Origin: MFD00082-c5 sp963697995
Lineage (GTDB): Bacteria > Chlamydiota > Chlamydiia > Chlamydiales > JAJFMB01
Length of the DNA: 64,000 nt
NCBI GenBank assembly: GCA_963697995.1
Contig: OY969110.1
Span: 1,612,001 to 1,676,000 of the forward strand
Direction: 5' to 3'
In this document: positions 1 to 8,671 of the stretch, piece after piece
Numbering within the stretch: the first letter of the stretch is position 1
Layout: the number at the start of each line of letters is the position of its first letter
Translations under genes and position numbers: made by a program
Notes under the pieces: generated by a model
What the model was told of the DNA's origin: nothing
Database searches by the model: none
The model's input: the letters and a program-made list of their open reading frames with translations, nothing else

Positions 1-182
1 CCCCTTTAACTGAAGATAAACAAATTATTAGAAAAACATTTTCTCTTTTGAGAGAACTTAAAGAAGAGTTAGAAAAGGTTCATCCCATGCCTCATCTTTC
101 GATGGGGATGAGTAACGATTTTGAGATGGCGATTGAGGAAGGGGCGACCCTTTTAAGAATTGGGACAGCTCTTTTTGAATAA
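1..182 (+). CDS. YggS/PROSC-family PLP-binding protein, C-terminal end
   Basis: Reading frame 3 is open from the window edge to a TAA at 180-182 and gives 59 residues. They contain SMGMSNDFEMAI and end in RIGTALF, which matches the C-terminal signature of the YggS/PLPBP family. These are single-domain, fold-type III pyridoxal-phosphate carriers involved in vitamin B6 homeostasis. The PLP lysine lies upstream of the window, so only the family call is possible. A MITE begins one base after the stop codon. Confidence 0.85.
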   Translation, partial: PLTEDKQIIRKTFSLLRELKEELEKVHPMPHLSMGMSNDFEMAIEEGATLLRIGTALFE

Positions 183-183
183 T

Positions 184-348
184 TAGTCGGCCCTTAAAAA
201 GTCCTCTCCAATAAAAAGTGATCCTTTTGCAACAAAAAAAGCGGTGAACGACGCTTACCCCCTCTTCTCGGGGTTTGGTGAGGAGTAAAACGCATTTTTT
301 GTCAAAAGGGGCACTTTTTATTGGAGAGGACTTTTTCAGGACCGACTA
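184..348. mobile_element. Short palindromic MITE (165 bp), member of the TAGTCGG repeat family
   Basis: The element starts TAGTCGGCCC and ends CCGACTA. Its terminal inverted repeats are about 35 bp and near perfect, built around CTCTCCAATAAAAAGTG, so the unit can fold into one long hairpin. It is the short form of the 279-bp elements at 42151-42993 and 46355-46633 and lacks their roughly 115-bp subterminal segment. TA flanks GTCGG on both sides, as expected for IS630/Tc1-mariner-type insertion. It carries no coding sequence. The remaining 349-477 leader before the transporter gene shows only short A/T-rich hairpins. Confidence 0.75.
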
Positions 349-477
349 ATTAGATAATTGCCTTTATAATGATATTGCTCTATTATTTTGGAAATAGCAA
401 TTTTGTTCGAAAAAAATCGAACGTTTTAAGATGGAATTACTTAAGGAATTTTTAAAAGAATTAAAAAAGGTTTTCAA

Positions 478-1701
478 ATGAGAAAATGGTCGTATAATCC
501 AAATACCGCTTTTATTTTCGCGGCCCTATTTGGGCTTCTTATCGGGTATTGGGATCACCAAAAAGTTATGGGCGCCGTTCAAGCCATTTCAGAAATTTTT
601 ATCAATTTACTCAAATTAATTAGCTTGCCAATTATTTTCTTGTCGATCGTTTCCACTGCCTGTGGTATGGAGAGCGTTGCTGAGATTAAAAAACTTGGCA
701 GAAGAGTCATCCGTTACACCCTTTTGACAACTGTTGTGGCTGCCTCTGTTGCTCTCGCTCTCTTCGTTCTGATTCAACCCGTTCGGGGACAAATCGGTGT
801 GGCTCTTGAAGCTAAGGACAAGTTCGATCAGACAAGCTACTGGACTTATCTTGTGAAAGTGGTTCCCTCAAACATTATTCATCCCTTCTATGATAATCAC
901 GTGGTTGGTGTCCTTTTCATTGCAATGATGCTCAGTTTCGCAATTTTATCTCTTCCAAAAGAGAATCGGGATATCTTACACGGCTTTTTCTCAAGTTTGT
1001 ATGCTGCGATCATGAAACTGACAAGCTGGATTGTTCAGTTGATGCCATTGGCTGTCTTCTCGTTTGTTGCTCTTTTCGTCAAAGACTTAAGAAGCGGATT
1101 AGAAATGAAGAGTTTGGCCCTCTACCTTCTTTGCGTGGTCGGTGCTAACCTCGTTCAAGCCTTTATTGTTCTCCCTATCTTTTTAAAGGCTAAGGGAATA
1201 TCCCCAATTAAAACGGCAAAAGGGTTGATGCCTGCCCTCTCGATCGCTTTTTTTAGCAAGTCTTCTAGTGCAGCTCTTCCTTCCGCTATCGGTTGCTGCC
1301 AGGGCAATATCAATATTTCAAAAAAAGTGGCCAACTTCTCGCTTCCTCTTTGCACGACGATCAATATGAACGGATGCGCAGCTTTTATTTTGACCACAGT
1401 CCTTTTCGTCTCCATGAGTAATGGGATTAACTATACAGGATTTGAGATGCTTATGTGGGTGGTCATCGCAACGATTGCAGCCGTTGGTAATGCCGGTGTT
1501 CCGATGGGATGCTACTTCCTTTCAAGCGCTCTTTTAGCTGCCATGGGAATTCCTTTAAATTTACTCGGTGTCATCTTGCCTTTCTATGCCATGATTGATA
1601 TGTTAGAAAGTGCTATTAATGTGTGGTCAGATTGCTGCGTCACAGCGGTTGTCGACAAAGAGATGAGCCTGGAGTTGGCAGGAGAGCCCGCATTGAGCTA
1701 A
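478..1701 (+). CDS. gltP: Sodium:dicarboxylate/glutamate symporter family (DAACS) transporter
   Basis: The 407-residue protein has the hydrophobic profile of a cation-coupled dicarboxylate or amino-acid importer of the inner membrane. Family landmarks are visible: the serine-rich hairpin KSSSAALPSAIG near residue 263, NMNGCA (canonical NMDGT) near residue 299, and NAGVPMGCY near residue 341. The Asp-to-Asn change in NMDGT means the substrate cannot be taken to be glutamate. It corresponds in position to the C. trachomatis transporter near CT230. The ATG has a weak AAGG 7 bp upstream. It sits 16 bp before pdhA and may be co-transcribed with it, perhaps supplying carbon to the same central metabolism. 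Confidence 0.85.
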   Translation: MRKWSYNPNTAFIFAALFGLLIGYWDHQKVMGAVQAISEIFINLLKLISLPIIFLSIVSTACGMESVAEIKKLGRRVIRYTLLTTVVAASVALALFVLIQPVRGQIGVALEAKDKFDQTSYWTYLVKVVPSNIIHPFYDNHVVGVLFIAMMLSFAILSLPKENRDILHGFFSSLYAAIMKLTSWIVQLMPLAVFSFVALFVKDLRSGLEMKSLALYLLCVVGANLVQAFIVLPIFLKAKGISPIKTAKGLMPALSIAFFSKSSSAALPSAIGCCQGNINISKKVANFSLPLCTTINMNGCAAFILTTVLFVSMSNGINYTGFEMLMWVVIATIAAVGNAGVPMGCYFLSSALLAAMGIPLNLLGVILPFYAMIDMLESAINVWSDCCVTAVVDKEMSLELAGEPALS

Positions 1702-1717
1702 CCTTTAAGGACTTATA

Positions 1718-2674
1718 ATGGACAAGGAGACGCTTTTAAAAAACCTCGATGAGATGCTTCTTATCAGGCAGTTTGAAACACGGGCGGAATCGGCCTATCT
1801 CCAGGGCTTTATAGGTGGCTTTTTTCACTCCTATATCGGGCAAGAGGCTATTCAAGTAGCTGCCGTTCAAGTGTTTGGCTTGAAACATTGGTATTTGACC
1901 ACTTATAGGTGCCACGCTCTTGCTTATCTTTTGGGAGCCACTCCTAAAGAGATGATGGCAGAACTCTTCGGCAAGGCAACAGGTCTTGCCAAAGGAAGAG
2001 GTGGGTCGATGCATATGTATGCCGATCGGATGCTTGGGGGATTTGCCATTGTGGGAGGGCATATTCCTGTAGCTTCCGGAGTGGCCTTTGCGATGAAATA
2101 TTTAGGACGAGTCAATGAGTTTGCCATTTGTTTTTTAGGCGATGGGGCCGTTGCACAAGGCGCCTTTCATGAAGCGCTTAATTTAAGCTCCCTTTGGGAT
2201 CTTCCTTGTATCTTTATTATCGAGAATAACAAATGGGGCATGGGAACTGCCATCGAAAGAGCTGTTGCTGTCCCAAGGCTGGCTGAAGATTTCGCTCCAG
2301 CTTATAACCTTAAAGGGTATACTGTCGATGGGATGGACTACTTTAAATGTCTTACCGCCTTTCAAGAGATTTACGACGAGGTCAAAAAAACAAAGCGTCC
2401 CGTTTTAGTTGAAGCGATTACCGAGCGGTTTCGGGGACACTCCATCTCTGATCCAGGACTTTATCGGACGAAGGAGGAGCTCAATGAGAAAAAAAAGAGG
2501 GATCCTCTATTGCTCATGAAAGAGGGGCTTATCGAGAAAGGCTTTTTGACAGAAGAGGGTTATAAAGAACGGGAAGAGCATGCTAAAACAATTGTTTTAG
2601 AGGCTATAGAGTTTGCTGAGAAAAGCCCTTGGCCAGATCCAATCACTTTGGAAGAGGATGTGTTTGCAAATTGA
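1718..2674 (+). CDS. pdhA: Pyruvate dehydrogenase E1 component, alpha subunit
   Basis: The 318-residue protein is the thiamine-diphosphate-binding half of the alpha2beta2 E1 enzyme, which decarboxylates pyruvate and reductively acetylates the E2 lipoyl arm. The TPP/Mg motif runs from GDG at 141-143 to NN at 170-171 (GDGAVAQGAFHEA...IENNKWG). Length is normal for the heterotetrameric E1 family. Its TGA overlaps the TTG start proposed for pdhB, so the subunits are probably translated in step. Substrate preference for pyruvate over branched-chain 2-oxoacids is inferred from synteny with chlamydial pdhABC. Confidence 0.93.
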   Translation: MDKETLLKNLDEMLLIRQFETRAESAYLQGFIGGFFHSYIGQEAIQVAAVQVFGLKHWYLTTYRCHALAYLLGATPKEMMAELFGKATGLAKGRGGSMHMYADRMLGGFAIVGGHIPVASGVAFAMKYLGRVNEFAICFLGDGAVAQGAFHEALNLSSLWDLPCIFIIENNKWGMGTAIERAVAVPRLAEDFAPAYNLKGYTVDGMDYFKCLTAFQEIYDEVKKTKRPVLVEAITERFRGHSISDPGLYRTKEELNEKKKRDPLLLMKEGLIEKGFLTEEGYKEREEHAKTIVLEAIEFAEKSPWPDPITLEEDVFAN

Positions 2675-3651
2675 GCCAGATAATCGATGTACGAGAAGCG
2701 CTTCGTCAGGCAATTGACGAAGAGATGACGTTGGATGAAAAAGTTTTTATTTTAGGGGAAGAGGTTGGAGAGTATAATGGGGCCTACAAGGTCACTAAAG
2801 GGCTTTTAGATAAGTTCGGTCCCATGAGAGTGCTCGATACACCCATATCTGAAAATGGATTTGCTGGACTTGCTATCGGAGCGGCCTTAGTTGGTCTTCG
2901 TCCGATTGTCGAATTTATGAGTTTTAACTTCTCTTTTGTGGCAGCAGATCAAATCATTTCAAATGCTGCAAAAATGTATTATATGTCTGGCGGCCGCTTT
3001 TCAGTGCCTATCGTTTTTCGAGGCCCAAATGGTGCCGCAGCCCAAGTCTCATCTCAACACTCTCACACGGTAGAAAATATTTACGGCAACCTTCCAGGAT
3101 TAAAAATTGTGGCTCCAAGTAACGCCTACGACGCGAAAGGTCTTCTTAAAACGGCGATTAGGGATAACAATCCGGTCCTTTTTTTAGAAAATGAGATGAT
3201 TTACAACGATAAAATGGAGATACCCACTACGCCTTATCTGATCCCTTTTGGTAAGGCGAACGTAGTTGTCGAGGGGAAAGACGTAACGCTTATCTCTCAC
3301 AGCCGTATGGTGAAACTCTGCCTTGAAGCGACAAAGGAGCTAAGAGGTTTGGGAGTAAGCGTTGAGGTGATCGATCTTCGCTCCTTAAGACCCTTAGATA
3401 TTGCTACAGTTGCGGCATCGGTAAGAGAGACAAAGCGGGCTGTGATTGTGGAAGAGGGCCACTATTTTGGAGGAATAGCAGCTGAAGTCGCTTTTGAAGT
3501 GATGGAGCACTGCTTTGATTTTTTAGATGCGCCAATTGAAAGAGTGTGTCAGAGAGAGACTCCGATGCCTTATTCAAAAGTGCTTGAGAAGGAGACTCTT
3601 CCCACTGTTCACCGCATTGTATCTGCTTTAAAGAAAACCCTTAATTTGTAG
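2671..3651 (+). CDS. pdhB: Pyruvate dehydrogenase E1 component, beta subunit
   Basis: The 326-residue protein is the transketolase-like beta subunit of E1. It begins SQIIDVREALRQAIDEEM and carries GEEVGEYNGAYKVTKGL, the conserved E1-beta segment that contacts TPP, and a C-terminal transketolase domain (VIDLRSLRPLD). I chose TTG at 2671, which overlaps the pdhA stop (TTGA), because the protein then aligns with the usual E1-beta N terminus. A longer in-frame start at 2629 would add 14 residues with no family resemblance. Confidence 0.93.
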   Translation: MSQIIDVREALRQAIDEEMTLDEKVFILGEEVGEYNGAYKVTKGLLDKFGPMRVLDTPISENGFAGLAIGAALVGLRPIVEFMSFNFSFVAADQIISNAAKMYYMSGGRFSVPIVFRGPNGAAAQVSSQHSHTVENIYGNLPGLKIVAPSNAYDAKGLLKTAIRDNNPVLFLENEMIYNDKMEIPTTPYLIPFGKANVVVEGKDVTLISHSRMVKLCLEATKELRGLGVSVEVIDLRSLRPLDIATVAASVRETKRAVIVEEGHYFGGIAAEVAFEVMEHCFDFLDAPIERVCQRETPMPYSKVLEKETLPTVHRIVSALKKTLNL

Positions 3652-3663
3652 GATCTGGCTTTT

Positions 3664-4920
3664 ATGTCTTTTATCTTAACGATGCCGAAACTTTCACCGA
3701 CAATGGAAATAGGAACGATTGCTAAGTGGTTAAAAAAGGAGGGGGATTTTGTTAAGGCAGGTGATGTGCTTCTAGAAGTTTCAACAGATAAAGCCACCGT
3801 TGAGCATGAAGCTTTGGATGAGGGGTATTTAAGAAAGATTGTCGTTTTAGAGGGAGGTGAGGCTGAAGTGAATCAACCGATAGCGATATTTGCTAAAACT
3901 TTGGAGGAGCCTCTTCCGGAGCTTGCCTCAAAACCAAAACCTATAGAGAAGCAAGTAGAACAAGTGAAACTTCAGGAAGTTAAAGCTCAAGGGGGGGCAC
4001 TCACTAGCCCCGTTTTTGCTCCGGAAAAACCGTTAGAGTCGTACCAATTTGATCGCCCTCTAGAGAGTGTCTCAAGAGTTAAAGCCTCTCCCCTTGCAAA
4101 AAAAATTGCAGAAGAGAAGGGATTGGATTTGGCAAGTGTCAAGGGAACAGGCCCATCTGGAAGAGTTGTGGAAAAAGATTTAGAGAAGGCACTTCCCTTG
4201 AATTTTAGTTCAAGGAAAGAGCCGACAATTCCCCCTGGAAGTTATCATTTACAACCTCTTTCACAAATGAGGAAGTTGATTGGAAAACGGCTTCAACAAT
4301 CTAAGACGTTTATTCCCCATTTTTACGTTGAGATGGATGTGGATGCCTCTCCCCTTTTTGCCTTAAAGGAGGAGCTTAAACAGCTTGGAATTAAATTGAC
4401 GATAAACGATTTTATTATTCGGGCGACAAGTCTGGCCTTAAGAGAGCACAAAGAGATGAATGTGGGATACGCTTCCCAAGATGAGAGCTTAATTCAGTTT
4501 GAAACAATCGATATTTCTATTGCCGTAACACTGCCTCAAGGGTTGATTACGCCAATTATTAGACATGCAGACTTTAAGAGTGTCCAGGAAATCTCAAGCG
4601 AGGTGCGCTCATTAGTCTCTTTAGCAAAAGAGGGTCACTTAAAAGAGTACGAGTATAAAGGGGGTTCCTTTACCGTGTCGAACCTAGGGATGTATGGTGT
4701 GAACCGTTTTTTTGCAATAATCAATCCTCCTCAAGGAGCTATTTTGGCCGTCAGTGGGATTCAGGATGTGCCTGTTGTTAAGAATGGAGCTGTGGTTGCT
4801 GGGAAAAAAATGGCTTTGACCATCTCTTGTGATCACAGAATCATCGATGGAGCAAAAGCATCCGAGTTTTTGCAAGAGGTTAAAAAATATATTGAGATGC
4901 CTTCATCGCTTCTGATCTGA
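3664..4920 (+). CDS. pdhC: Dihydrolipoamide acetyltransferase, E2 of pyruvate dehydrogenase
   Basis: The 418-residue protein has one lipoyl domain (residues about 4-78, lipoyl lysine K43 in STDKA), a Pro/Glu-rich linker, a peripheral-subunit-binding domain (about 139-175, ASPLAKKIAEEKG...TGPSGRVVEKDL) and a catalytic acyltransferase domain. The catalytic domain has DHRIIDGA near residue 390, with H391 as the active-site histidine. It forms the core that passes acetyl groups to CoA. The gene follows pdhB by 12 bp. No lpd (E3) gene is present in this window, so E3 must be encoded elsewhere. Confidence 0.94.
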   Translation: MSFILTMPKLSPTMEIGTIAKWLKKEGDFVKAGDVLLEVSTDKATVEHEALDEGYLRKIVVLEGGEAEVNQPIAIFAKTLEEPLPELASKPKPIEKQVEQVKLQEVKAQGGALTSPVFAPEKPLESYQFDRPLESVSRVKASPLAKKIAEEKGLDLASVKGTGPSGRVVEKDLEKALPLNFSSRKEPTIPPGSYHLQPLSQMRKLIGKRLQQSKTFIPHFYVEMDVDASPLFALKEELKQLGIKLTINDFIIRATSLALREHKEMNVGYASQDESLIQFETIDISIAVTLPQGLITPIIRHADFKSVQEISSEVRSLVSLAKEGHLKEYEYKGGSFTVSNLGMYGVNRFFAIINPPQGAILAVSGIQDVPVVKNGAVVAGKKMALTISCDHRIIDGAKASEFLQEVKKYIEMPSSLLI

Positions 4921-5029
4921 TTGTAAGTAAGTCACTTGCGAAAAAACTCTTAAAAGCCCCTTTTACAAAAATGATGCGTTGTGAGAGATTAGTATCTTTT
5001 TTAAGGATTTAGAGCGAAGGAGAGGTGGT

Positions 5030-5911
5030 ATGGAACCGATGACTGGGTGTGAAAGAGTACAGTTTTTTTTGAATGAGACACGAGATATAGCGGTAGCTGT
5101 GAAGGCTTCAAGACCAACAGTTCCTCTTGCAAATGGTTGCCAACCGGATAAGATGATTGGTCGTGTCGCTTATTTTTGTTTTAGGAAGATGAATTGGGTT
5201 CCTAAGAGTATTCCTTTAAAACAGCCTCATCAGGGTAAAGATGCACAAGAGGGGTTTTTACATTGGATGGGTTTGCGCTCCTACCAAGTTGTAGGGGGAG
5301 TTTTTCGTTATTTAATTTGCCAAGGGTTTCAGCAGTTTCGTCAAGCAGAGCAAGAAATTTTTGATCTTTATCATCATAAAAGAGAGTATTTAAACCCTTT
5401 AATCAGGGACAATCCTAAGGATGAGAGGTTTTTAACGGCAGAAATCATTTACCTTAAAAGGCGCGATTTGTTTAAGGCGTTACAGAGAGAGGGGGCTTAT
5501 AAGTGTGCGATGGGTGTTGCAGCTGTTGCGGCGGTTCTCTTTTTAGGTTTGGGAGCTTTGACATACCAACCTATTTTTTTTAGAGCAAGTCTTGTGTGTT
5601 CCCTAGGATTTTTTTCAGGCCTAGGTTATTTTTGCCTAAGAAAAGCTCCATTTTTACCGATTGCAGAAGAGATTTTATCAAAAAAAGTCACAGTTTATGA
5701 AAGCCGAGATAATGACAGCAGATCAACATCTACCTCATCTGAACCTGATAGTCGTCCTTCTCCTCCCTCCTTTGATCGACCCTCATATCCAGACCCTGCG
5801 GCAATGACAGAAAAACCTGTGCCCCCAGCAACAACTGGTCAACCTCAAAGGTATACCGTCCTTGGAGATCTTTCTCAAAGTTCTTCAGATGGTTCATTTG
5901 AAAGACTTTGA
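5030..5911 (+). CDS. Inc-like hypothetical membrane protein with bilobed hydrophobic domain
   Basis: I do not recognise this 293-residue protein by family. Residues about 158-205 form two closely spaced hydrophobic segments (CAMGVAAVAAVLFLGLGAL and RASLVCSLGFFSGLGYF). This bilobed arrangement is the hallmark of chlamydial inclusion membrane (Inc) proteins, which are type III secreted and inserted into the vacuole membrane. The N-terminal 150 residues are soluble and basic. The C-terminal 70 residues are rich in Ser, Pro and Thr and look disordered. An AAGGAGAGG ribosome site lies 5 bp before the ATG. It lies between pdhC and lpxD, where Chlamydia has one unrelated gene. The Inc assignment is inference. 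Confidence 0.6.
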   Translation: MEPMTGCERVQFFLNETRDIAVAVKASRPTVPLANGCQPDKMIGRVAYFCFRKMNWVPKSIPLKQPHQGKDAQEGFLHWMGLRSYQVVGGVFRYLICQGFQQFRQAEQEIFDLYHHKREYLNPLIRDNPKDERFLTAEIIYLKRRDLFKALQREGAYKCAMGVAAVAAVLFLGLGALTYQPIFFRASLVCSLGFFSGLGYFCLRKAPFLPIAEEILSKKVTVYESRDNDSRSTSTSSEPDSRPSPPSFDRPSYPDPAAMTEKPVPPATTGQPQRYTVLGDLSQSSSDGSFERL

Positions 5912-6022
5912 GATAGATAATGATAATCTTAACCAAATCTTGATAAAATATTTATTGTAACTTAATACACTGTCTTCATTCTGGCGTATCAATTCAGTAA
6001 AACGACAAATGAAGAGGTGTGT

Positions 6023-6886
6023 ATGAATGCAGATCGAGTCATACCGGGTAGTGGAGAAACTCGTCATGTTAATGATAATTTAAAAAAAGGTAGTGATAAT
6101 CCTAGCCAAGTTAACAACTTAAGGGGTCATCTGGCTAAGACTCCATTAAACGGTACAATGTCTTCTCATACAATTTCTTTAGCACGTCGTCTTAGAGAAG
6201 GAGACCTGGCCATGAGAAGTGAAGAGAGGCAGGGTGATGTTAGGGCAAGAAATGTTGAACGAGAACTTGCCTGGGCAGCTATTCCCCTAAGGGAAATGCC
6301 GGGAGGTGGTGGGGTTCATGTGATCAATTCAGGATCTGCAACTACATCAAGAGAGGTTCCAGGCAGTGGTGGGGTTCATGTAGTCAACTCAGGATCTACA
6401 AATGCGTCGCGAGCGATTCCAACAGCACCTGCTTATTTTAGAACGCCTCTAACAACCACATACGATGCAAGGGAAGTGCCTGGACAGGAAGGAAAAAGCT
6501 ATGTCTTTACTTCCTCCTCAAATCATGCACAAGGAGGGTATCGTTCACGACTTTTTTTTCAATCCTTTACTGGTTCTATTCCAAGAGAGAGGATTTATGT
6601 TTATCCAAGACCGTTTCATTTTCAGCACTATCAAGAAAGTTCTGTTTTTGAAGGGGTTGATATTAAATACGACTATGTTGTTATTAAAAATGCTCATTAT
6701 GAAAGGATAAACAACATCAGAAAGATTATTTTGGTAAGTTCAGTCATTTTCCTGTTTTTAGCTGTTCTCTTTTCGAATCTTCCTTTTTTAGGAGCTTCGT
6801 TTTCTTTGTTGGGATTGAGTTTTATCATTTACCTCTTTAATGAGATCGTCAACAAAAAATTTATTAAAAGACCGGGTATTGATTAA
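6023..6886 (+). CDS. Inc-like membrane protein with internal PGxGGVHVxNSGS repeats
   Basis: I chose ATG 6023 over GTG 6017 because AAGAGG at 6012-6017 is then correctly spaced. The 287-residue product has a polar N-terminal half with repeats: REMPGGGGVHVINSGS and REVPGSGGVHVVNSGS in tandem, and a third, partial REVPGQEG. Near the C terminus are two hydrophobic stretches separated by a short turn (ILVSSVIFLFLAVLF / ASFSLLGLSFIIYLF), then a basic tail. This bilobed domain again suggests an inclusion-membrane protein. It is 111 bp downstream of another Inc-like gene on the same strand. No enzymatic motif is visible. Confidence 0.55.
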   Translation: MNADRVIPGSGETRHVNDNLKKGSDNPSQVNNLRGHLAKTPLNGTMSSHTISLARRLREGDLAMRSEERQGDVRARNVERELAWAAIPLREMPGGGGVHVINSGSATTSREVPGSGGVHVVNSGSTNASRAIPTAPAYFRTPLTTTYDAREVPGQEGKSYVFTSSSNHAQGGYRSRLFFQSFTGSIPRERIYVYPRPFHFQHYQESSVFEGVDIKYDYVVIKNAHYERINNIRKIILVSSVIFLFLAVLFSNLPFLGASFSLLGLSFIIYLFNEIVNKKFIKRPGID

Positions 6887-6956
6887 GAGTTTGTATTTAT
6901 TGCGGATAAATTTTTAAATAATGCGGAGGCAAAAGAGTAAAGATGGGAGTTCGAAT

Positions 6957-6983
6957 GATTGCTGCAATCAGCCCTTTTTTTTT
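6957..6983 (+). terminator. Possible intrinsic terminator after the Inc-like gene
   Basis: A small hairpin (GATTG-CTG-CAATC, 6957-6969) is followed by AGCCC and a run of nine T. The stem is short, so this is a tentative call. It would stop plus-strand transcripts before they run into the convergent lpxD gene. Confidence 0.35.
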
Positions 6984-6992
6984 GAAATCTTT

Positions 6993-8042
6993 TTAACTTT
7001 TTGTTTTTTTAAAAAGTAATTCATTCTGAAGTTCTTTGACACTTTTGCTTAAATCGGGAAGACGTCGTACATGCACGGCTTGCCTATTGTGCTCGCCAAG
7101 CTCAATAGCAGGTATTCCACCATATTTACCCGGTTTATCGATAGATTTAGAGACGCCCGATTTTGCCGTCACAATAACGCCACTTGCAAGTTCGATGTGC
7201 CCGTTGATGGCGACCTGCCCCCCTAAAACCACATGGTGGCCCGTTGTTGTGGATCCTGCAATTCCCACCTGAGCGACAATTAAGTTGTGAGGGCCAATAC
7301 TCACTCCGTGCCCAATTTGAACGAGATTATCGATTTTGGTTCCTTGACCAATTCGAGTTGTTTGAAAACGGGCTCGATCGATCGTGGTATTTGCCCCAAT
7401 ATCGACATCGTCTTCAATCGCAACAGTGCCGAGCTGTTTGATTGGTTGGTGGCACCCTTTGGCATCGGTTGAGTATCCAAAACCACAAGAACCGATGACA
7501 ACTCCTGGTTGGAGCGTAACCCGGTTTCCAATCGCGATTCTCTCTCTTACTGTAACATGAGGGTGAAGAGTGCAGTGGTTTCCAATTTTGGTGTGAGGGC
7601 CAATTGAGCAAAGGGCCCCAATCGTAGTTCCTTCCCCAATTTCAACATAGGCGTCGATGACAGTATGAGGACCGATAGCGACTCCTACTCCAATTTTTGC
7701 CGTTTCGTGAATGACAGCGGTATCGGCAATTTTTTCGAAATAAGTTAATTTCGAGCAATCCTTAAGAAAAAGTTCAATCACTTTTTGAAATGCAAGGCTT
7801 GGATTTTCGTGGATTAAAGTGTTTTGGTGCTCTGTTGTTTTAGAGGTCAATAAAGCGCCAGCCTTTGTTGCTTTAAGGGCTTTTTCGTGTCTTGCCCTAT
7901 CATAAGGGGTTTCAGCGTAAAAGGAAATTTGGGACTCTTTTGCACCACCTAAGTCAGAAAACCCGGTAATGATTTTGTCAGGGTCTCCGATAAGTGTTGC
8001 GCCTGTTAACTCAGCAAGCTCTTTTAGGGTAAAGCTTTTCAT
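6993..8042 (-). CDS. lpxD: UDP-3-O-acylglucosamine N-acyltransferase
   Basis: The 349-residue protein catalyses the third step of lipid A synthesis, adding the N-linked hydroxyacyl chain to UDP-3-O-acylglucosamine from acyl-ACP. After an N-terminal uridine-binding domain (FTLKELAELTGATLIGDPD) come many left-handed beta-helix hexapeptide repeats (IGPHTVIDAYVEIGEGTTIG). The catalytic histidine is about H245 in QIGHGVSIG. The C-terminal helix (RRLPDLSKSVKELQNEL) matches the ACP-recognition helix of the family. It is followed in the operon sense by skp and bamA upstream, the standard chlamydial order, linking outer-membrane lipid and protein assembly. Confidence 0.95.
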   Translation of the reverse strand: MKSFTLKELAELTGATLIGDPDKIITGFSDLGGAKESQISFYAETPYDRARHEKALKATKAGALLTSKTTEHQNTLIHENPSLAFQKVIELFLKDCSKLTYFEKIADTAVIHETAKIGVGVAIGPHTVIDAYVEIGEGTTIGALCSIGPHTKIGNHCTLHPHVTVRERIAIGNRVTLQPGVVIGSCGFGYSTDAKGCHQPIKQLGTVAIEDDVDIGANTTIDRARFQTTRIGQGTKIDNLVQIGHGVSIGPHNLIVAQVGIAGSTTTGHHVVLGGQVAINGHIELASGVIVTAKSGVSKSIDKPGKYGGIPAIELGEHNRQAVHVRRLPDLSKSVKELQNELLFKKTKS

Positions 8043-8096
8043 GAAACGTCCCTTTTTAAGGGAAGAGGATTGAACATCCTCTTCCTAACATACGAT

Positions 8097-8636
8097 TTAA
8101 GCTTTTGTTTTTTCTTGTTCGAAAAGTTTATCCATCGCTTGGATCACTTGTTCTGAAATATCTAAGCTAGGATTGTTGTAAAATGTACTGTCGTTTTTTA
8201 AAACTAGATCTAATTTCTCTTTCTTAGCGACTTCAGCTGTTGCTTTATTCATCAACTCTTCAAGCTTTTGAACGATGTGGAAATTGGCTTGTTGTAGTGT
8301 TTGCATGTATTGTTGTTGCTGTTGCTGAATTTCTTGAGAAAGGGCACGGAACTTTCTTTTAAGTTCTGTCTCAGCTTCAGCTGTAATGGTGTCTAAATAG
8401 TTGGTGTCTTCTAGCTTTTTGACAAGTTCGGCACCCGCTTTATCTTTCTCTTCTAAAACCGTTTCCATCTGTTTTTTCAGAGCTTCGAAGTTAGCTTGCT
8501 CTTGCTTTCCTATTTTTGACTTTTCGACACACGTTTTAAAATTGACAACGCGCACGTTTAGCGGTTTTTCTTGTGCAAAAACACAAGATGAAGCCATCAA
8601 TGTCAGAGCGAAGAACAGTTTAAATTTTTGATACAT
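8097..8636 (-). CDS. skp: Skp/OmpH-family periplasmic chaperone
   Basis: The 179-residue protein begins with a signal peptide (KLFFALTLMASSCVFAQ, cleavage after about residue 22). Most of the rest is charged coiled coil (about 45-125, with a QQQQQ patch), matching the tentacle helices of the trimeric chaperone that carries outer-membrane proteins across the periplasm. Length is slightly above the E. coli protein. It sits between bamA and lpxD, in the order found across Chlamydiae, and the spacing to bamA is 35 bp. A good AAGGAG site precedes the ATG. Confidence 0.88.
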   Translation of the reverse strand: MYQKFKLFFALTLMASSCVFAQEKPLNVRVVNFKTCVEKSKIGKQEQANFEALKKQMETVLEEKDKAGAELVKKLEDTNYLDTITAEAETELKRKFRALSQEIQQQQQQYMQTLQQANFHIVQKLEELMNKATAEVAKKEKLDLVLKNDSTFYNNPSLDISEQVIQAMDKLFEQEKTKA

Positions 8637-8671
8637 AAATCTCCTTAATAAGTGTGTTGTTAAATGCGTCT

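Noticed and set aside
349..477. Riboswitch-like leader before the transporter gene
   Set aside because: Only short A/T-rich inverted repeats are visible, with no conserved aptamer segment.
1155..1415. 86-codon minus-strand frame inside the transporter gene
   Set aside because: Antisense shadow of a well-supported gene; no ribosome site or family resemblance.
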